From: Kribbella monticola
Lineage (GTDB): Bacteria > Actinomycetota > Actinomycetes > Propionibacteriales > Kribbellaceae
Assembly (NCBI RefSeq): GCF_003261635.1
Contig: NZ_QFXK01000001.1
Span: forward strand, 62,001 to 126,000
Length of the DNA stretch: 64,000 nucleotides
Direction: 5' to 3'
Shown here piece after piece: positions 33,210-42,629 of this stretch. The position numbers were made by a program, and so were the translations under genes. Below the pieces are notes generated by a model. It was not told the origin of the DNA, did not search any database, and worked only from the letters and a program-made list of their open reading frames with translations. Every line of letters begins with the position of its first letter. Positions within the stretch are counted from its first letter, which is position 1.

Positions 33210-34466
33210 ATGGCCGAGTACCTCAAGACCGGATGGCCGCAGCGGGTCGAGCGGCAGCAGGAGGTGATCGACACGGTCAGCCGGATCCTGTCCGAGGTGG
33301 AGCGCGAAGGGCTGCCGGCCATCCGGCGCTGGTCGGTGCAACTCGACGGCTGGGATCCGCAGTCGTTCGTCGTACCGGCCGACGAGATCAAGGCTGCTGT
33401 CGTCGATGAGGAGCTCGCTGAGCAGCTGGAGTTCGCTCGCAGTCAGGTCGAGGGGTTCGCCCGGGCCCAGCGCGCGACGATGACCGACCTCGAAATCGAG
33501 ACTATGCCGGGGGTCGTACTGGGCCATCGGCACGTGCCGATCGCGAAGGTGGGCTCGTATTCGCCCGGCGGCCGGTATCCGTTGATCGCGTCCTCGATCA
33601 TGACCGTCACCGTGCCGAAGGTGGCCGGGGTGGACACGGTCGTCGCGGTCGCGCCGCCCCGGGACGGCCGCGGCATCTACGGTCCCCAGCTCTTCACGAT
33701 GAACCTGGCCGGCGCCGACGTCATCGTGTGCCTGGGCGGCGTACAGGCCTTTGCTGCGTTGGCCTTCGGCGTCGAGGAGGTCGAACCGGTCGACCTGGTG
33801 GTCGGTGCCGGGAACGCGTACGTCGCGGAGGCGAAGCGGCAACTGTTCGGCAGGGTCGGCATCGACTTGCTGGCCGGGCCGACCGAGGTCGCGGTGATCG
33901 CGGACGAGTCGGCCGATCCTCGCCTGGTGGCAGCCGATCTGCTCGGGCAGGCCGAACACGGCTTCAACAGCCCGGCCCTGTTGATCACGACGTCGCAGGA
34001 CTTCGGTACGGCGGTGATCGCCGAGGTCGAGCGCTGGCTGGCAGGGGACTGGCCGACCGTCGAGGTCGCCGGCGGGGCCTGGCGCGAACACGGCACGGTC
34101 GTGGTGTGCTCGTCGCGCGAGGAGGTCGTCGAGATCTCGGATTCGTACGCTCCGGAGCATCTGGAGATCCAGACCAGCCAGGACGACTGGTACGCCGAGC
34201 ACCTCCGCAACTACGGCTCCCTCTTCATCGGCCCGGAGGCAACCGTCGCCTTCTCCGACAAATCGATCGGCACCAACCATGTCCTTCCGACCGGCCGGGC
34301 CGGCCGCTACACCGGCGGTTTGTGGGTCGGCAAGTTCCTGAAAACGGTCACCTACCAGCGACTCACGACCGACGGTGCCCGCACGATCGCCCCGTCAACC
34401 GCGGCGATCGCCGACGCCGAGCTGATGTTCGGCCACGCCCTCACCGCCCGCCTGCGGATGGAGTGA
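33210..34466 (+). CDS. Histidinol dehydrogenase family protein, stand-alone
   Basis: A 418-residue zinc/NAD dehydrogenase of the HisD fold, starting at ATG 33210 with GGAGG seven bases upstream. Zinc-ligand and catalytic motifs are kept: LLGQAEHGFNSPALLIT (Gln and His), YAPEHLEI (the Glu-His pair), FSDKSIGTNHVLPT and a C-terminal FGHALTARLRM. No other histidine genes are nearby. The N-terminus (MAEYLKTGWPQRVERQQEVI) resembles HisD paralogues that oxidise other diols, such as sulfopropanediol dehydrogenase. I therefore do not assign histidine biosynthesis. Confidence 0.85.
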   Translation: MAEYLKTGWPQRVERQQEVIDTVSRILSEVEREGLPAIRRWSVQLDGWDPQSFVVPADEIKAAVVDEELAEQLEFARSQVEGFARAQRATMTDLEIETMPGVVLGHRHVPIAKVGSYSPGGRYPLIASSIMTVTVPKVAGVDTVVAVAPPRDGRGIYGPQLFTMNLAGADVIVCLGGVQAFAALAFGVEEVEPVDLVVGAGNAYVAEAKRQLFGRVGIDLLAGPTEVAVIADESADPRLVAADLLGQAEHGFNSPALLITTSQDFGTAVIAEVERWLAGDWPTVEVAGGAWREHGTVVVCSSREEVVEISDSYAPEHLEIQTSQDDWYAEHLRNYGSLFIGPEATVAFSDKSIGTNHVLPTGRAGRYTGGLWVGKFLKTVTYQRLTTDGARTIAPSTAAIADAELMFGHALTARLRME

Positions 34467-34497
34467 ACCCGCCGCGCCATGTGGTCCACTCCTCGTC

Positions 34498-34537
34498 GTG
34501 GGGTTACCACACTGCTGGAACAATGGGGTAACCCCAC
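34498..34537. terminator. Hairpin between convergent genes, copy 1 of a repeated element
   Basis: GTGGGGTTACC (34498-34508) and GGTAACCCCAC (34527-34537) pair perfectly over 11 bases. The loop contains CACTGCTGG and AACAATGG. A relative with the same loop words occurs at 54691-54728. It lies 31 bases after the HisD stop and 30 bases before the GNAT stop. Confidence 0.7.
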
Positions 34538-34567
34538 AAGGGAGAGTGAAGCCCGCTTACCGTCGGA

Positions 34568-35083
34568 TCAGAGGTCGATCCAGTAGCGGCGGGTCAGGCC
34601 GAGCCAGGTGTCGCGGACGTCCTCCAGTACGCCGCCGTTGCGCTCGATCGTGCGGGCCGAGGCGAGGTTGTCGTCGTCGCAGGTGACCAGCACGCGGTCC
34701 AGACCGCTCGCCCGAGCCCGGTCGAGCACCTGGCCGAGCGCCCACGTCGCCAGACCGCGACCTCTGGCCGACGGACGTACGCCGTACCCGATGTGCCCGC
34801 CGCCGTCGAGCAGGCGCTCGTTCAGCTCGTACCGCAGCGTGATCGCACCGGCGTACTCACCGTCGTCGACGATCCACCAGTACGACGCGGGCACCCGGCC
34901 CGGCTCGACCACCGCGTCACGTTGCCGCCGCAGCCGCTCGATCCAGCGGACGAATCCCTCGACGGTGCCGACCTGGTCGTCCTCCTGCAGACCGGACCCG
35001 TGCTGGGTCTCCGATCCCCACTCGGCCGCCGACTTCAACCAGGAGTCCCGCAGCGAAAGGGTCGGCTCGATCAATTCAGGCAT
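34568..35083 (-). CDS. GNAT-family N-acetyltransferase
   Basis: A 171-residue acetyltransferase. The acetyl-CoA binding motif is GYGVRPSARGRGLATWAL (the R/QxxGxG/A pattern RGRGLA), followed by DRVLVTCDDDNLASARTIER and NGG, as in RimJ/RimL-like enzymes. The target amine is unknown. The start is ATG 35083. It is convergent with the HisD-like gene. Confidence 0.9.
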   Translation of the reverse strand: MPELIEPTLSLRDSWLKSAAEWGSETQHGSGLQEDDQVGTVEGFVRWIERLRRQRDAVVEPGRVPASYWWIVDDGEYAGAITLRYELNERLLDGGGHIGYGVRPSARGRGLATWALGQVLDRARASGLDRVLVTCDDDNLASARTIERNGGVLEDVRDTWLGLTRRYWIDL

Positions 35084-35140
35084 GGGTTCAGGCTAGGTCT
35101 GTCCGCGCTCCGGTCTCACCTTGTTTTTCACTGCTGGGCA

Positions 35141-36760
35141 CTAGAGGAGATCGTGTTCGCGGGCGTACGCGACCGCCGCCGTACGGGACGGCACGTCGAG
35201 TTTGGCGAAGATGTTGGACATGTGTCGCGCCACGGTCTTGTCGCTGAGCACGAGCTGCTGGGCGGTCGCGGTATTGCTGTTGCCAGCGGCAACCAGTCGC
35301 AGAACTTCGAGTTCGCGCTGGGTCAGGCCACCGAGCGCGTTCCGGCCGAGCAGCTTCTCGACCTCTTGGCGGCTCGCCGCGGCACCCAGCTCGTCGAAGC
35401 TCCGGAGCGCGGCACCCAGCTCGCGGGTCGCGGAGTCGTCGTCACCCAGTTCCCGGAACGCCTTGCCGACCAGCACTCTGCTCCGAGCCACCTCGTACGG
35501 CGCTTGCAAGGTGCCCCATAACTGCATCGCCTGCCTGGCCTGCGGGAGTGCGCGATCGGGGTCACCGGCGGCGACGGCGACCAGCGCGGCGCAGTACGCG
35601 GCCATCGCGCGCAGGCCGCTGCAGCCGAAGCTCTCCGAAATCTTTGCCAGCTCGGCCGCCGCCGCTTCGGCCTCGTCGCCGCTGCCGGTGGCGACGAGGA
35701 TCTCGACCGCCGCGGGGAGGAGCCGGGATCGTTGCACCAGGCCCGCATTCTCGGCCAGCAGCCGCCGTACTGCCGCAGACGCCGCAGGTAGCCGGCCGCG
35801 AGCGAGCCAGAGCAGCGCGAGTCCGGGCTGGGGTTCGTAGCCGAACCCCGAGGCCTGCTCGTAGCACTTCTCGGCCTGGGCATAGGCGCCGCGGATCCGC
35901 AGTACGTCGCCTGCCTCACTCATCGCCAACCCGGCAGCGCCCTGGATCCCCGAGGCCGCATAGCGGCGGCAGGCCGCTTCGAACTCCTCCAGCGCCTCCT
36001 CGAATGCTCCGCGCAGGCGCAAGATCTGGCCGCGGTGCACCGCGCACTGCCCGGTGAAGGGGACCAGCCCGTGCTGGCTGTCGCACCAGCGGGTCAGGCC
36101 AGTCGTCCAGGCGGAGGCGCGGCCGAAATCGAGCACCTCCTGGCAGGCCTCGATCATCGCGCAGTAGACGTTGCCCGCGAAGATCGGCGACAGTTCACCG
36201 GCGGCGACCGCGACCATCGCCTCGTCCAGCAGCGCGAGTCCTTCTGGCACCTGGCCGGCGTACATCATGGTCCGGCCCTGGCAGACCAGGCCCTCGGCCA
36301 GCAGATCTGGTTCAGCGTGCCGGCGGCCGAGTTCGGTGATCTCGGCCGCGACCCGCACCGCGCCCGGGAAGTTCTGCTGGTCGAGGTGCCGGAAGAAGTC
36401 GTGGATCAGCAGGTAGCCGCGTTCGACCACGTCGGCGGGCTGGTCCGCGAGCAGCCGCTGGGCCCGGGCCGACCAGCCGCCGGCCACCGCCACCTCGCCG
36501 CGAACGCTGAGGACCAGCCCGAGCCAGAAAGCGAAGCGGACGGCGCGCAGGGTGTCGCCACCGTCGACAGCGACCTGATAACCACGCTGCAGCGCCCTGA
36601 CGCACGCGTCGTCGTCGCCGGCCAGGTACGCCGCCGTGCCCAGCTTCAGCAGGTCGTCGGGGCCGAGGTCGGCCACCACTGCCAGCTGGTCGTAGGCAGT
36701 GGCCCAGTCCCGCTGTTCGAACGCCCTGCGTGCCTGCTCGAGGTCGTCGACGATGCCCAT
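35141..36760 (-). CDS. LuxR-family regulator with TPR-like N-terminal region
   Basis: A 539-residue regulator. ATG 36760 is chosen, since GGAAGGGGG lies eight bases upstream and the longer frame is Arg-rich non-protein. Residues 1-460 are helical repeats of TPR type (AFEQRDWATAYDQLAVVADL, AGQVPEGLALLDEAMVAVAA). The C-terminal 65 residues are a LuxR helix-turn-helix (LTQRELEVLRLVAAGNSNTA, LSDKTVARHMSNIFAKLDV). No ATP-binding or receiver domain is present. It lies 41 bases downstream of the monooxygenase gene on the same strand, so the two probably form an operon. Confidence 0.9.
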   Translation of the reverse strand: MGIVDDLEQARRAFEQRDWATAYDQLAVVADLGPDDLLKLGTAAYLAGDDDACVRALQRGYQVAVDGGDTLRAVRFAFWLGLVLSVRGEVAVAGGWSARAQRLLADQPADVVERGYLLIHDFFRHLDQQNFPGAVRVAAEITELGRRHAEPDLLAEGLVCQGRTMMYAGQVPEGLALLDEAMVAVAAGELSPIFAGNVYCAMIEACQEVLDFGRASAWTTGLTRWCDSQHGLVPFTGQCAVHRGQILRLRGAFEEALEEFEAACRRYAASGIQGAAGLAMSEAGDVLRIRGAYAQAEKCYEQASGFGYEPQPGLALLWLARGRLPAASAAVRRLLAENAGLVQRSRLLPAAVEILVATGSGDEAEAAAAELAKISESFGCSGLRAMAAYCAALVAVAAGDPDRALPQARQAMQLWGTLQAPYEVARSRVLVGKAFRELGDDDSATRELGAALRSFDELGAAASRQEVEKLLGRNALGGLTQRELEVLRLVAAGNSNTATAQQLVLSDKTVARHMSNIFAKLDVPSRTAAVAYAREHDLL

Positions 36761-36801
36761 CGCGTAGCCCCCTTCCCGCCGAGGATACGCGCGGACGAGC
36801 G

Positions 36802-37902
36802 TCACGCGGCAGCGGCAGAACGGATCGCTCCCGAGCGGGCCACGATGCGCTCGGCAACGTATTTCGCGTCCCGGCCCACGCCCGGCAGGGTCATCGAGGC
36901 GAAGGCGAACTGGAAGCACAGGCCGCAGAAGAACAGGCCAGGTGCGCCGGCGGCGACCCCGCGCATTTCCTCCGGCCACCCGTCCGGACCGAACACCGGC
37001 AGGTCGATCCAGTCGAACACCTGCCGGAATCCGGTGCTCCAGACGACGTTGGCGACGTCCAGCACCCGTCCGTCGTCCAGCATCGGCCGCCCGTTGCTGA
37101 CCCCGGTGACCCGGTGGTGGACCCGCTCGACCCCGCGCGCGAGCAGGTCCTCCCGCTTCACCCTGAGCATCGGGCCGCCGTGGTAGCGCAGTTCCCGCAT
37201 CTCCTTGCGGCCCATCGGTGTACGCCGGGTCAGCAGGTGCCTGCCGACGAAGAGGAAGACCGGGAAGAAGAGCCGGGCCCCCTTCTTCTCCAGCCGCACC
37301 GGGATCTGGCCGGGGTCGCGGCCGCAGAGCACGGTCGGGTGGGTCATGGCGGTCTCGTAGGCGATGTCGGTGCCGGAGTGTGATCCGCCGACCACGAGAA
37401 CGGGTCCATCCTTCAACTGCCCGGGACGCCGGTACTCGCTGGAGTGGAGTTGGCGGATCGCGGGATCGAGATCCACGGCGTACTCCGGTACGTACGGCGT
37501 ACGGCCGAAGGTTCCGGTGGCAACGACGACGTTCCTGGCGAGGATCTGGTCGTCGCCGATGGTGACGACGTACCCGTCCTCGGCCGCTTCGACCCGGTCC
37601 ACCCGGGTGCTGGTCCGCACCGGCAGGTCGAAGCGGGCGGCGTAGGACTCCAGGTAGTCGGCGACCTCGTCCTTACCGGGGTACGACCAGCGGTCGCCGG
37701 GGAAGGGCAGACCCGGCAGGCCGTCGTACTTCCTCGGCGTGTACAGCCGAAGGGTGTCCCACTGCGCCCGCCAGTTGTCCCCCAGCCGGGCGTTCCCGTC
37801 CAGGATGACGAACTCCCGGTCCAGCTTCCGCAGGTGATAGCCGGTCGACAGGCCGGCTTGGCCAGCTCCGATGATGACAGTCTCAATGCTCTCGGTATTC
37901 AT
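36802..37902 (-). CDS. Flavin-containing monooxygenase-like NAD(P)/FAD oxidoreductase
   Basis: A 366-residue class B-type flavoprotein. The FAD Rossmann motif is VIIGAGQAGLSTGYHLRK; the NADPH Rossmann motif is VLVVGGSHSGTDIAYE. WSYPGKDEVADYLESYAARF and VVVATGTFGRTPYVPEY are typical of the CzcO/YdhS-like FMO group. ATATG-type C-terminal motifs read VVWSTGFRQVF. The product could oxygenate a soft nucleophile; the substrate is unknown. It is co-directional with the LuxR gene downstream. Confidence 0.9.
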   Translation of the reverse strand: MNTESIETVIIGAGQAGLSTGYHLRKLDREFVILDGNARLGDNWRAQWDTLRLYTPRKYDGLPGLPFPGDRWSYPGKDEVADYLESYAARFDLPVRTSTRVDRVEAAEDGYVVTIGDDQILARNVVVATGTFGRTPYVPEYAVDLDPAIRQLHSSEYRRPGQLKDGPVLVVGGSHSGTDIAYETAMTHPTVLCGRDPGQIPVRLEKKGARLFFPVFLFVGRHLLTRRTPMGRKEMRELRYHGGPMLRVKREDLLARGVERVHHRVTGVSNGRPMLDDGRVLDVANVVWSTGFRQVFDWIDLPVFGPDGWPEEMRGVAAGAPGLFFCGLCFQFAFASMTLPGVGRDAKYVAERIVARSGAIRSAAAA

Positions 37903-37992
37903 GCGATTGACGGTAGGAGCCGCACATCCCCGTCCGCGTCGACTGAATTACCCATCCTGCTACTCATCGTCTGCGTCATTTGTCGCAAACGA

Positions 37993-38029
37993 CGAAGGGC
38001 CGTCCACCGAATCGATGGACGGCCCTTCG
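37993..38029 (-). terminator. Terminator after aceE
   Basis: A perfect 14-bp stem (37993-38006 with 38016-38029) has a nine-base loop. On the minus strand it starts 11 bases after the aceE stop and is followed by TCGTTTGCGAC. Confidence 0.85.
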
Positions 38030-38039
38030 CGGCACTACG

Positions 38040-40811
38040 TCAGGCTCCGGCGCCCTCTTGCTTGACGCCGGCGACCGCGGTCGGGTCGTCGATGCGGTAC
38101 TTGCGGGCGGCCTCGGCGGCTACCTCGCGCTTGACGTCACCGCGCTTGGCCAGGATCTCCAGCGTGGCGACGACGATCGACTCGGCGTCCACGTGGAAGT
38201 GGCGGCGGGCAGCGGCCCGGGTGTCGGCCAGACCCCAGCCGTCGGTCCCGAGCGAGGTGTAGTCGTTCGGCACCCAGCGGGAGATCTGGTCCTGCACCGC
38301 GCGCATGAAGTCGCTGACCGCGACGACCGGGCCCTTGGTGTCCTTCAACTGCTGGGTGATGAACGGCACCCGCTCGTCCTCGTCGGGGTGGAGCAGGTTG
38401 TGCTCCTCCGCGGCGATCGCGTCGCGACGCAGCTCGTTCCACGAGGTGACCGACCAGATGTCGGCGGCCACGGAGTACTCCTCGGCGAGGATCTGCTGGG
38501 CCTTGCGGACCCACGGCAGCGCCACGCCGGACGCGAGCAACTGCACCCGCGGTACGTCGTCGCCCTCGGCCGTCTCGTATTCGTTGAAGCGGTACATGCC
38601 CTTGAGCAGGGCCGCGACGTCGAGGTTCTCCGGCTCGGCCGGCTGCGGAACCGGCTCGTTGTAGACGGTCAGGTAGTAGAAGACGTCCTCACCGAAGGGC
38701 TTCTTCTCGTCCAGCCCGTAGCCGTACATCCGGCGCAGGCCGTCCTTGACGATGTGCGCGACCTCGTAGGCGAACCCAGGGTCGTAGTGCACCGCGGCCG
38801 GGTTCGACGAGGCGAGCAGCGGCGAGTGCCCGTCGGCGTGCTGGAGACCCTCACCGGTCAGCGTCGTACGGCCCGCGGTGGCGCCGATCAGAAAGCCGCG
38901 GCCGAGCTGGTCGCCGAGCGCCCAGAGCTGGTCGCCGGTGCGCTGGAACCCGAACATCGAGTAGAAGATGTAGAACGGGATCATCGGCTCGCCGTGCGTC
39001 GCGTACGCCGTACCGGCAGCGATCATCGAGCCCATCGCGCCGGCCTCGCTGATGCCCTCGTGCAGCAGCTGGCCCTTCTCGGACTCCTTGTACGACAGCA
39101 GCAGGTTGCGGTCGACCGCCTCGTAGGTCTGCCCGTGCGGCGAGTAGATCTTCGCCGTCGGGAACATCGAGTCCATCCCGAAGGTCCGGTACTCGTCCGG
39201 GGCGATCGGGACGATCCGGTGCCCGATCTCCGGGTCCTTCATCAGGTCGCGGAAGAGCCGGACGAGCGCCATCGTGGTCGCCACCGGGGTCTTGTCGCTG
39301 CCCTTGCTGAGCGGCTTGTAGACGGCGTCGCCAGGAAGCTTCAGCGTCTTCGGCCGGACCCGGCGCTCGGGCAGGAAGCCGCCGAGCTGCTTGCGCCGCT
39401 CCATCATGTACTGGTGCTCCGGCGAGTCCGTGCCGGGGTGGAAGTACGGCGGGTTGTAGGCGTCCTCGAGGTCCTTGTCGTCGATCGGCAGGTAGAGCCG
39501 GTCGCGGAAGGCCTTCAGGTCGTCCGAGGTCAGCTTCTTCATCTGGTGGGTCGCGTTGCGGCCCTCCAGCGCCTCGATCGTCCAGCCCTTGATCGTCTGG
39601 GCCAGGATCACGGTCGGCTGGCCGACGTGCTCGGTGGCGTTCTTGAACGCGGCGTACACCTTGCGGTAGTCGTGACCGCCGCGGGGCAGCTTGCGCAGGT
39701 CCTCGTCGGACAGGTTGCGGACCATTGCCTGCAGCCGCTGGTCGCCGCCGAAGAAGTTGTTCCGGATGTAGTCGCCGGACTCCACCGAGTAGGTCTGGAA
39801 CTGGCCGTCGGGGGTGGTGTTCATCTTGTTCACCAGGACGCCGTCGTGGTCCTGCGCCAGCAGCGCGTCCCACTCGCGGCCCCAGATCACCTTGATGACG
39901 TTCCAGCCCGCACCGCGGAAGAACGCCTCCAGCTCCTGGATCACCTTGCCGTTGCCGCGGACCGGGCCGTCCAGCTGCTGCAGGTTGCAGTTGATCACGA
40001 AGGTGAGGTTGTCCAGCTCCTCGCGGGCGGCCAGGCCGATCGCGCCGAGCGACTCCGGCTCGCCCATCTCGCCGTCACCGAGGAACGCCCAGACGTGCTG
40101 CTGGCTGGTGTCCTTGATGCCGCGGTGGTGCAGGTACCGGTTGAAGCGGGCCTGGTAGATCGAGTCCAGCGCCGCGAGCCCCATCGAGACCGTCGGGTAC
40201 TCCCAGAAGTCCGGCATCAGCCGCGGATGCGGGTACGACGACAGGCCCTTGTGCGCGCCCCGGGAGACCTCCTGGCGGAAGCCGTCGAGCTGGTCGGCGC
40301 TGAGCCGGCCCTCGAGGAAGGCGCGCGCGTACATCCCGGGGGAGGCGTGACCCTGGATGAAGATCTGGTCACCGCCACCGGGGTGATCCTTGCCGCGGAA
40401 GAAGTGGTTGAAACCGACCTCGTACAGGCTGGCCGCGGACTGGTAGGTGGCGATGTGACCGCCGACCTCGAGGCCCTTGCGGTTGGCCTTGCTGACCATC
40501 ACCGCGGCGTTCCACCGGATGAAGGCCCGGATCCGCCGCTCGATGTGCTCGTCACCGGGGAACCACGGCTCCCGCTCGGGCGGGATCGAGTTGATGTAGT
40601 CGGTACTGCGCAGCGCGGGCACCCCGACCTGTCGCTCCCGGGCCCGCTCGATCAGCTTGAGCATCAGGTAGCGCGCCCGGCCCTTGCCGCGTTCGTCCAG
40701 CACGGCGTCGAGCGATTCGACCCATTCACGAGTTTCGTCGGGGTCGATGTCGGGGAGCTGGGTCGGCATCCCCTCGGTGATGATGGCTGGTGGTTCGTGT
40801 CCGGAAGCCAC
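38040..40811 (-). CDS. aceE: Pyruvate dehydrogenase E1 component, homodimeric type
   Basis: A 923-residue thiamine-diphosphate enzyme that decarboxylates pyruvate and passes the acetyl group to the lipoyl E2. The start is GTG 40811 ([16 protein letters not shown]) with a weak GGA upstream. The ThDP motif [20 protein letters not shown] followed by [19 protein letters not shown] is intact. [20 protein letters not shown] and the transketolase-like middle ([20 protein letters not shown]) are present. The length is typical of actinobacterial AceE. E2/E3 genes are not in the window. It is divergent from DUF3052 and ahpE, a conserved actinobacterial neighbourhood. Confidence 0.96.
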   Translation of the reverse strand: MASGHEPPAIITEGMPTQLPDIDPDETREWVESLDAVLDERGKGRARYLMLKLIERARERQVGVPALRSTDYINSIPPEREPWFPGDEHIERRIRAFIRWNAAVMVSKANRKGLEVGGHIATYQSAASLYEVGFNHFFRGKDHPGGGDQIFIQGHASPGMYARAFLEGRLSADQLDGFRQEVSRGAHKGLSSYPHPRLMPDFWEYPTVSMGLAALDSIYQARFNRYLHHRGIKDTSQQHVWAFLGDGEMGEPESLGAIGLAAREELDNLTFVINCNLQQLDGPVRGNGKVIQELEAFFRGAGWNVIKVIWGREWDALLAQDHDGVLVNKMNTTPDGQFQTYSVESGDYIRNNFFGGDQRLQAMVRNLSDEDLRKLPRGGHDYRKVYAAFKNATEHVGQPTVILAQTIKGWTIEALEGRNATHQMKKLTSDDLKAFRDRLYLPIDDKDLEDAYNPPYFHPGTDSPEHQYMMERRKQLGGFLPERRVRPKTLKLPGDAVYKPLSKGSDKTPVATTMALVRLFRDLMKDPEIGHRIVPIAPDEYRTFGMDSMFPTAKIYSPHGQTYEAVDRNLLLSYKESEKGQLLHEGISEAGAMGSMIAAGTAYATHGEPMIPFYIFYSMFGFQRTGDQLWALGDQLGRGFLIGATAGRTTLTGEGLQHADGHSPLLASSNPAAVHYDPGFAYEVAHIVKDGLRRMYGYGLDEKKPFGEDVFYYLTVYNEPVPQPAEPENLDVAALLKGMYRFNEYETAEGDDVPRVQLLASGVALPWVRKAQQILAEEYSVAADIWSVTSWNELRRDAIAAEEHNLLHPDEDERVPFITQQLKDTKGPVVAVSDFMRAVQDQISRWVPNDYTSLGTDGWGLADTRAAARRHFHVDAESIVVATLEILAKRGDVKREVAAEAARKYRIDDPTAVAGVKQEGAGA

Positions 40812-40881
40812 GGTGTCCTGCCGTTCTCTCTAGGTCGGTCCTCCCGGCAATCCTGTCACCTGTTCGGAATGCGTTCTACTT

Positions 40882-40899
40882 TGCATCCACAACGATGCA
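40882..40899. promoter_or_regulatory. Dyad in the aceE/DUF3052 divergent region
   Basis: TGCATC-CACAAC-GATGCA is a perfect 6-base inverted repeat 71-88 bases upstream of the aceE GTG, within a locally AT-richer patch. It could be an operator for aceE; no regulator gene is adjacent. Confidence 0.4.
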
Positions 40900-41067
40900 C
40901 TTTCCGGCCGCCGGGGCCGGGTCGCAGCGGACACGGAACGTCCACGGCACGCGCATACCGGACACGTCACGGAACCCTCGTGCATACTTGCGCGACGCGG
41001 TAGGCCACGATGGACTACTGCTACTGACGCCTACCCCCGCGAAGGTGGGGACGACGGAGGAGGACAC

Positions 41068-41514
41068 GTGAGCGCGACCGCGGACCACGCGGACGGCAAG
41101 AGCGGCGAGCCCAACATCGCTGCCCGGCTCGGTTTGGAGACCGGCTGGGTCGTGCAGGAGCTCGGCTACGACGACGACTGCGACGAGGACTTCCGCGACG
41201 CCATCCAGGAACTGACCGGTGAGCAGTTCGCCGGCGAAGACACCGACGAGGTGGTCGACGCCGTCCTGCTGTGGTTCCGGGAGGACGACGGTGACCTGGT
41301 GGATGCCCTCTTCGACGTGCTGACCGATCTGAAGGCCGGCGGCGTGGTCTGGCTGATGACCCCGAAGGTCGGCCGCGAGGGCTACGTCGACGCCAGCGAG
41401 ATCGCCGAAGCCGCACCGACCGCCGGACTGTCCACGACCAGCAGCCTGAGCCCGACCGAGGACTGGTCGGCCACCAAGCTGATGATGCCGAAGTCGCCCC
41501 GGGTCAAGAAGTGA
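41068..41514 (+). CDS. DUF3052 family protein
   Basis: A 148-residue small acidic protein starting at GTG 41068 after GGAGGAGGA. The pattern RLGLETGWVVQELGYDDDCD, AVLLWFREDDGDLVDALFDV and GGVVWLMTPKVGREGYVD is diagnostic of DUF3052. It is found beside aceE and a peroxiredoxin in many actinobacteria. No enzymatic motif is evident and the function is unknown. It is seven bases upstream of ahpE, so the two are co-transcribed. Confidence 0.9.
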   Translation: MSATADHADGKSGEPNIAARLGLETGWVVQELGYDDDCDEDFRDAIQELTGEQFAGEDTDEVVDAVLLWFREDDGDLVDALFDVLTDLKAGGVVWLMTPKVGREGYVDASEIAEAAPTAGLSTTSSLSPTEDWSATKLMMPKSPRVKK

Positions 41515-41521
41515 TCCGCCG

Positions 41522-41998
41522 GTGACCGCTGCCGTCCCCGCGGTCGGCAGCCAGGCACCGGACTTCGTCGCCCGCAACCAGCACGGCGAATCCCTCCGGC
41601 TCTCGGATTTCCGGGACCGGCGGGACGTCGTGCTGGTGTTCTACCCGTATGCCTTCAGCGGGGTGTGCACGAGCGAGTTGACCGCGCTGCGCGACCGGCC
41701 GGACCTCGCCGCCGCCGCGGAGATCCTGGCGGTCTCCTGCGACCCGATGTACACACTGCGGGCGTACGCCGACGCCTCCGGGCTCGAATTCGGTCTGCTG
41801 ACCGATTTCTGGCCGCACGGGGCCATCGCCTCGCAGTACGGGGTCTTCGACGCCGACCGGGGTTGTGCGGCGCGCGGGACGTTCGTGATCGACCAGGCAG
41901 GTGTGATTCGGTGGTCGATCGTCAAAGGCATCGCCGAGGCCCGCGACCCGAACGACTACGCCAGGGCCTTGGCGGAACTTCGCCCCGGTCTCGGATAG
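41522..41998 (+). CDS. ahpE: AhpE-like peroxiredoxin
   Basis: A 158-residue thiol peroxidase starting at GTG 41522. The peroxidatic Cys lies in FYPYAFSGVCTSELTALRD (a PxxxS/TxxC pattern). A second Cys in DRGCAARGTFVID may or may not resolve it. The supporting Arg is in the GCAARGTFVID segment. It probably reduces hydroperoxides using mycothiol- or thioredoxin-type reductants. It is the second gene of the DUF3052-ahpE unit and is followed 33 bases later by a tRNA. Confidence 0.9.
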   Translation: MTAAVPAVGSQAPDFVARNQHGESLRLSDFRDRRDVVLVFYPYAFSGVCTSELTALRDRPDLAAAAEILAVSCDPMYTLRAYADASGLEFGLLTDFWPHGAIASQYGVFDADRGCAARGTFVIDQAGVIRWSIVKGIAEARDPNDYARALAELRPGLG

Positions 41999-42031
41999 AC
42001 TCCTCGCTCGGTTCGGCAAGCAGTAGTTCCA

Positions 42032-42103
42032 GGGCGCTTAGCTCAGCGGTAGAGCGCTTCCCTTACAAGGAAGATGTCGGGGGTTCGATCCCCTCAGCGC
42101 CCA
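42032..42103 (+). tRNA. tRNA-Val, anticodon TAC
   Basis: A complete 72-base cloverleaf. The acceptor stem GGGCGCT pairs with AGCGCCC plus discriminator A. The D arm is GCTCAGCGGTAGAGC. The anticodon stem CTTCC/GGAAG encloses loop CTTACAA with anticodon TAC at 42064-42066. The T arm is GGGGGTTCGATCCCC. The CCA end is not encoded. Confidence 0.97.
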
Positions 42104-42443
42104 CTCCCAACTCCCTTTGCGGGCCCTCTGGAGGGCCTCCACGGTGCGATCTGACCGCACTGCGGACGTTCCCTTCGATCACGTATCGCAAGCCTTCGAC
42201 GCTCGTTGACACCGTTAGTAGCCGACGGGTTGATTCTTAACCTTCGGCTGCCGGAACTGACTCTGCCAGGCCCGTTGTCGGCTGGTAGGGTTCACGGCTG
42301 TCGGTCGGACGATGACGCACCGGGTGTGCCCGGTGACGGACTCGCTTCGGCCGGCGGTTTTACGGGGCCTGTTCTGTCGGTGAGAGCTAGCGAGACGGGT
42401 ATGCCCTGAGCCCGGCTCCGTCCAGTTGGGGAGGCGCGTGTCC
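42104..42443. other. Intergenic region between tRNA and the megasynthase leader
   Basis: No gene is visible here. It holds a probable tRNA terminator hairpin (GGCCCTC-TG-GAGGGCC, 42122-42137) and a second stem at 42220-42249 (AGCCGA..GGTT with AACC..TCGGCT around GATTCTT). It also has an extended -10-like TGGTAGGGT near 42283-42291. Any promoter for the 12-kb gene should lie here. Confidence 0.55.
42122..42137 (+). terminator. Hairpin after tRNA-Val
   Basis: GGCCCTC and GAGGGCC are perfect 7-base arms with a two-base gap, 19 bases downstream of the tRNA. No strong U-tract follows. Confidence 0.5.
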
Positions 42444-42629
42444 GTGGGTCGCCGACTGGCTGGCGCCTCCGCTGAACCTGCGGAGCCCGCCGCACTCCCG
42501 CGGCCTGCCCTCGCACCAGCTCCGCCGCTCGCTGCGGTCCCCGGGCCCACCCCGACCCCCGCCGCGGTGCTCGCCCCGACCCGCGCGGCGGTGGTCGCCT
42601 CGTCCCGTGCGGCGGTGGTCGTGTGGTGA
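42444..42629 (+). CDS. Possible small Ala/Pro-rich leader ORF coupled to the megasynthase
   Basis: GTG 42444 lies nine bases after GGGGAGG (42428-42434), the best ribosome-binding site in this stretch. The 61-residue product begins MGRRLAGASAEPAEPAALPR and is low-complexity Ala/Pro/Val. It has no recognisable domain and is not MbtH. Its TGA (42627-42629) overlaps the GTG at 42626 of the 4011-residue frame. That GTGA overlap would couple translation of the megasynthase, whose own start has no good Shine-Dalgarno. It could equally be a chance frame in GC-rich DNA. Confidence 0.35.
   Translation: MGRRLAGASAEPAEPAALPRPALAPAPPLAAVPGPTPTPAAVLAPTRAAVVASSRAAVVVW

Noticed and set aside
31314..34280. 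988-residue minus-strand frame spanning transporter and HisD regions
   Set aside because: It is out of frame with the POT gene and antisense to HisD; no protein-like content.
37980..41003. 1007-residue plus-strand frame opposite aceE
   Set aside because: Antisense shadow of a highly conserved enzyme; no domain of its own.
42438..42629. MbtH-like helper for the NRPS upstream of its start
   Set aside because: The short frame lacks the conserved MbtH Trp, Asn and Gly motifs and is Ala/Pro-rich low complexity; kept only as a possible leader.
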